A DNA stretch of 64,000 bases from Pseudomonas sp. NC02 (lineage in GTDB: Bacteria > Pseudomonadota > Gammaproteobacteria > Pseudomonadales > Pseudomonadaceae). Shown here one piece after another: positions 61,058 through 64,000 of this stretch. A program made the position numbers and the translations under genes. Below the pieces are notes generated by a model. The model had not been told where the DNA came from. It made no database searches and saw only the letters and a program-made list of their open reading frames with translations. Positions within the stretch are counted from its first letter, which is position 1, and each line of letters opens with the position of its first letter. The stretch is from assembly GCF_002874965.1 (NCBI RefSeq), contig NZ_CP025624.1, forward strand, positions 5,642,001 through 5,706,000. Direction: 5' to 3'.

Positions 61058-62239
61058 TCACCGCTCGATCAGCGCAATGCGCTTGTTGTACCAGTTCATC
61101 AGCAGGGAAATGCTGATGCTGATCGCCAGGTACACGCTCATGGTGATGGCAATAACCTCGATGGCCTGGCCGGTCTGGTTGAGCACCGTGCCGGCAAACA
61201 GCGAAACCATTTCCGGGTAACCGATACCGGCCGCCAGTGACGAGTTTTTCGCCAGGTTCAGGTATTGACTGGTCAGCGGCGGAATGATCACGCGCAGGGC
61301 TTGCGGGATGATCACCTTGCGCAGGGTCGGGCCGTTGCGCAGCCCGAGGGAACGCGCCGCTTCGGTCTGGCCGTGGCTGACGGACTTGATGCCTGAACGC
61401 ACGATCTCGGCGATAAACGCCGCGGTATACACGGTCAGGGCCAGGGTCAGCGCCAGCAACTCGGGAATCAGTACCCAGCCGCCGACGAAGTTGAAGCCTT
61501 GCAGCTTGGGCATTTCCCAGTGCAGCGGCGCGCCGAACACCAAAGCGCACAGCGCAGGGATCACCACCAACAGCGCCAGGCCGGCCCAGAACTTGTGGAA
61601 CGGAACACCGGTGGCTTCAAAGCGTTTATTTGCCCAACGGGCCATCAGCACAATGGCGATGATTGCCACCACGACGCTGATCACAAACGGCCAGAAACCC
61701 TCCGCCATCAACGCGGCGGGCATGTTCAGGCCACGGCTGCTGACAAAGAACGTGTCGCCGAAGTTGTGGCTGTTGCGCGGCCCCGGCATCGTCAGGAATA
61801 CCGCAAAGTACCAGAACAGGATTTGCAGCAGCGGCGGAATGTTGCGGAACACTTCCACATACACCGTGGCCAGCTTGTTGATCATCCAGTTGGGCGACAA
61901 GCGCGCCACACCGATGATGAACCCGAGGATGGTCGCCAGGACCACACCGATCACCGTCACCAGCAGGGTGTTGAGCAGACCGATCACAAAGACCCGGGCA
62001 TAGCTGTCCGATTCGGTGTAGTCGATCAGGTGCTGAGCGATGCCGAAGCCGGCACTGCGCTCAAGAAAGTCGAAACCCGAGGTAATGCCCCGGTGTTGAA
62101 GGTTGGTTTGCGTGTTGTTGAACAGGTACCAGCCCAACGAGACCACCGCCACAATCGTGATGATCTGGAATAGCCACGCACGCACTTTTGGATCACTGAA
62201 GCTGAGCTTCTGTTTTGGTGCGCCGATTTGATTTTGCAT
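61058..62239 (-). CDS. aapQ: amino acid ABC transporter permease AapQ
   Basis: 393 aa. The large periplasmic N-terminal part (NNTQTNLQHRGITSGFDFLERSAGFGIAQHLIDY) and the insert around FLTMPGPRNSHNFGDTFFVSSRGLNMPA mark AapQ/BztB. The coupling loop is EIVRSGIKSVSHGQTEAARSLGLRNGPTLRKVIIPQALRVIIPPL. 72 bp after aapJ, with a stem-loop in between. Confidence 0.94.
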   Translation of the reverse strand: MQNQIGAPKQKLSFSDPKVRAWLFQIITIVAVVSLGWYLFNNTQTNLQHRGITSGFDFLERSAGFGIAQHLIDYTESDSYARVFVIGLLNTLLVTVIGVVLATILGFIIGVARLSPNWMINKLATVYVEVFRNIPPLLQILFWYFAVFLTMPGPRNSHNFGDTFFVSSRGLNMPAALMAEGFWPFVISVVVAIIAIVLMARWANKRFEATGVPFHKFWAGLALLVVIPALCALVFGAPLHWEMPKLQGFNFVGGWVLIPELLALTLALTVYTAAFIAEIVRSGIKSVSHGQTEAARSLGLRNGPTLRKVIIPQALRVIIPPLTSQYLNLAKNSSLAAGIGYPEMVSLFAGTVLNQTGQAIEVIAITMSVYLAISISISLLMNWYNKRIALIER

Positions 62240-62268
62240 TAAGTGCCCCAGAAATAATGGAACAGAAC

Positions 62269-62297
62269 ATCACCCGGCGGTTGGCCCACCGGGTGAT
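62269..62297 (-). promoter_or_regulatory. intercistronic stem-loop between aapJ and aapQ
   Basis: Nine-bp stem ATCACCCGG / CCGGGTGAT with an 11-base loop and no T-run, lying 14 bp past the aapJ stop. Such hairpins commonly shield the binding-protein mRNA so that it exceeds the permease message. Confidence 0.65.
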
Positions 62298-62311
62298 AGA
62301 ACCATCAGCGA

Positions 62312-63343
62312 TCAGCGCACAGGTGGTGCGTATTGAATGCCACCGTTGGTCCACAGAGCGTTCAGGCCACGATCGATTTCCAGAGGCGTGCTCTTGCCGA
62401 GGTTTTTCTCGAACACTTCGCCGTAGTTACCGACCTGCTTGACGATCTGTACGACCCAGTCCTTCTTCACTTTCAGGTCTTTGCCGTATTCGCCGTCAGC
62501 ACCCAGCAGACGGGCAACGTCCGGGTTCTTGGTGGACTTGGCTTCAGCTTCGACGTTTTTGGAGGTGATACCGGCTTCTTCGGCGTTGAGCATGGCGTAG
62601 CCAACCCAGCGCACGATGGCCAGCCACTCGTCGTCGCCGTTACGCACGACAGGGCCCAGTGGTTCTTTGGAAATGGTTTCCGGCAATACCACGTAGTCTT
62701 TCGGCGAAGCCAGCTTGCTGCGCTGTGCGTAGAGCTGGGACTTGTCGGAGGTCAGTACGTCGCAACGACCGGATTCCAGCGACTTGGCGCTTTCATCGGA
62801 GGTGTCGAACGTGATCGGGGTGTACTTCAGGTTGTTGGCGCGGAAGTAGTCGGAGACGTTCAGCTCAGTGGTGGTACCGGCCTGGATGCAAATGGTTGCA
62901 CCGTCCAGTTCCTTGGCACTTTTCACGCCCAGCTTGTTGTTCACCAGGAAACCAACACCGTCGTAGTAGGTGATGAAGCCCGGGAATTTCAGGCCCATGC
63001 CGGCATCGCGGGAGCTGGTCATGGTGGTGTTGCGCGACAGGATGTCGACTTCGCCAGACTGAAGCGCGGTGAAACGCTCCTTGGCATTCAACTGGCTGAA
63101 TTTGACCTTGGTTGCGTCGCCGAATACGGCAGCGGCAACAGCACGGCACACGTCAGCGTCGATCCCAAGGATCTTGCCGCTGGCGTCCGGCACCGAGAAG
63201 CCCGGCAGACCGTCGCTCACGCCACACTGCACAAAGCCTTTCTTCTGCACGGCATCCAGAGTGGCGCCAGCCTGGGCGAAACCACTGACACCCAGTACGG
63301 TAGCCGCGGTCACGATGGCCAGGGTGGATTTCAATACCTTCAT
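62312..63343 (-). CDS. aapJ: amino acid ABC transporter periplasmic binding protein AapJ
   Basis: 343 aa with signal peptide (MKVLKSTLAIVTAATVLGVSGFAQA). SBP family 3 features: RGFVQCGVSDGLPGFSVPD-like start, GIDADVCRAVAAAVFGD, FTALQSGEVDILSRNTTMTSSRDA and the late GEVFEKNLG. It captures polar and branched L-amino acids for AapQMP. A strong CTGGAGG ribosome site precedes it; first gene of the operon. Confidence 0.95.
   Translation of the reverse strand: MKVLKSTLAIVTAATVLGVSGFAQAGATLDAVQKKGFVQCGVSDGLPGFSVPDASGKILGIDADVCRAVAAAVFGDATKVKFSQLNAKERFTALQSGEVDILSRNTTMTSSRDAGMGLKFPGFITYYDGVGFLVNNKLGVKSAKELDGATICIQAGTTTELNVSDYFRANNLKYTPITFDTSDESAKSLESGRCDVLTSDKSQLYAQRSKLASPKDYVVLPETISKEPLGPVVRNGDDEWLAIVRWVGYAMLNAEEAGITSKNVEAEAKSTKNPDVARLLGADGEYGKDLKVKKDWVVQIVKQVGNYGEVFEKNLGKSTPLEIDRGLNALWTNGGIQYAPPVR

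Positions 63344-64000
<657 letters not shown>

Overview
The window (about 60% GC) reads as chromosome of a plant- or soil-associated Pseudomonas of the P. fluorescens group. The evidence is the abundance of GTGGGAGCGGGCTTGCTCGCGA-type REP/REPIN elements and a second, longer palindromic repeat typical of that group, together with Pseudomonas-style cyo, aapJQMP, hmp/norR and ZnuD genes. No rRNA, tRNA, CRISPR array, prophage or insertion sequence was seen.

Layout. 1-935: the 3' end of a large NEL-domain (E3 ligase type) effector. 949-8618 (minus): a nine-gene P-pilus-like chaperone/usher operon in the pap/mrp order (major pilin, PapH-like, usher, chaperone, four minor subunits, PapG-like tip adhesin), with an AT-rich leader. 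9113-10453: PadR/YqjI-type regulator coupled to a siderophore-interacting ferric reductase. 10525-13801: two small genes, a long palindromic repeat, then a Zur-box-preceded ZnuD zinc receptor. 13944-17464: a pentaheme cytochrome that fuses a dehydrogenase cytochrome to a TsdA-like domain, an AruH-like aminotransferase and a GNAT remnant. 17497-18047: YefM-YoeB with its operator. 18977-23798 (minus): a three-subunit FAD/cytochrome periplasmic dehydrogenase and a Tat-exported HisC-like PLP protein. 24055-27178: a divergent SHMT-like enzyme opposite an XRE regulator and a VUT/YhhQ-type transporter; queC lies beyond. 28096-32923 (minus): cyoABCDE. 33722-37362: dsbB, then hmp and norR back to back around three NorR sites.

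37420-46362: an EamA exporter, an AraC regulator, PBP4-type DacB, an STN-containing TonB receptor coupled to a YncE-like propeller, a GST, a GIY-YIG protein and an NTF2-like protein. 46463-56237: a second chaperone/usher locus of a different kind, with six DUF1120 subunits, one of them a long two-part candidate tip adhesin, preceded by two response-regulator genes (RcsB-like, and receiver-Hpt). 56234-58163: CynX/NimT-type MFS exporter and GntR/FCD regulator. 58284-59113: MqsR-MqsA with a perfect operator. 59175-63343 (minus): aapJQMP amino-acid ABC transporter. 63691-64000: start of a carboxylesterase.

How the parts work together. Metal and redox supply recur: zinc uptake (Zur/ZnuD), ferric-chelate uptake and reduction (SIP, STN receptor), NO detoxification (Hmp/NorR), the bo3 oxidase and periplasmic dehydrogenases. 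Surface attachment is served by two unrelated pilus loci. The points most worth a second look are the DUF1120 pilus with its unusual chaperone, the cytochrome-TsdA fusion, and the SHMT-like/XRE/VUT cluster whose enzyme lacks several catalytic SHMT residues. All functional statements rest on motif and context reading without database searches.
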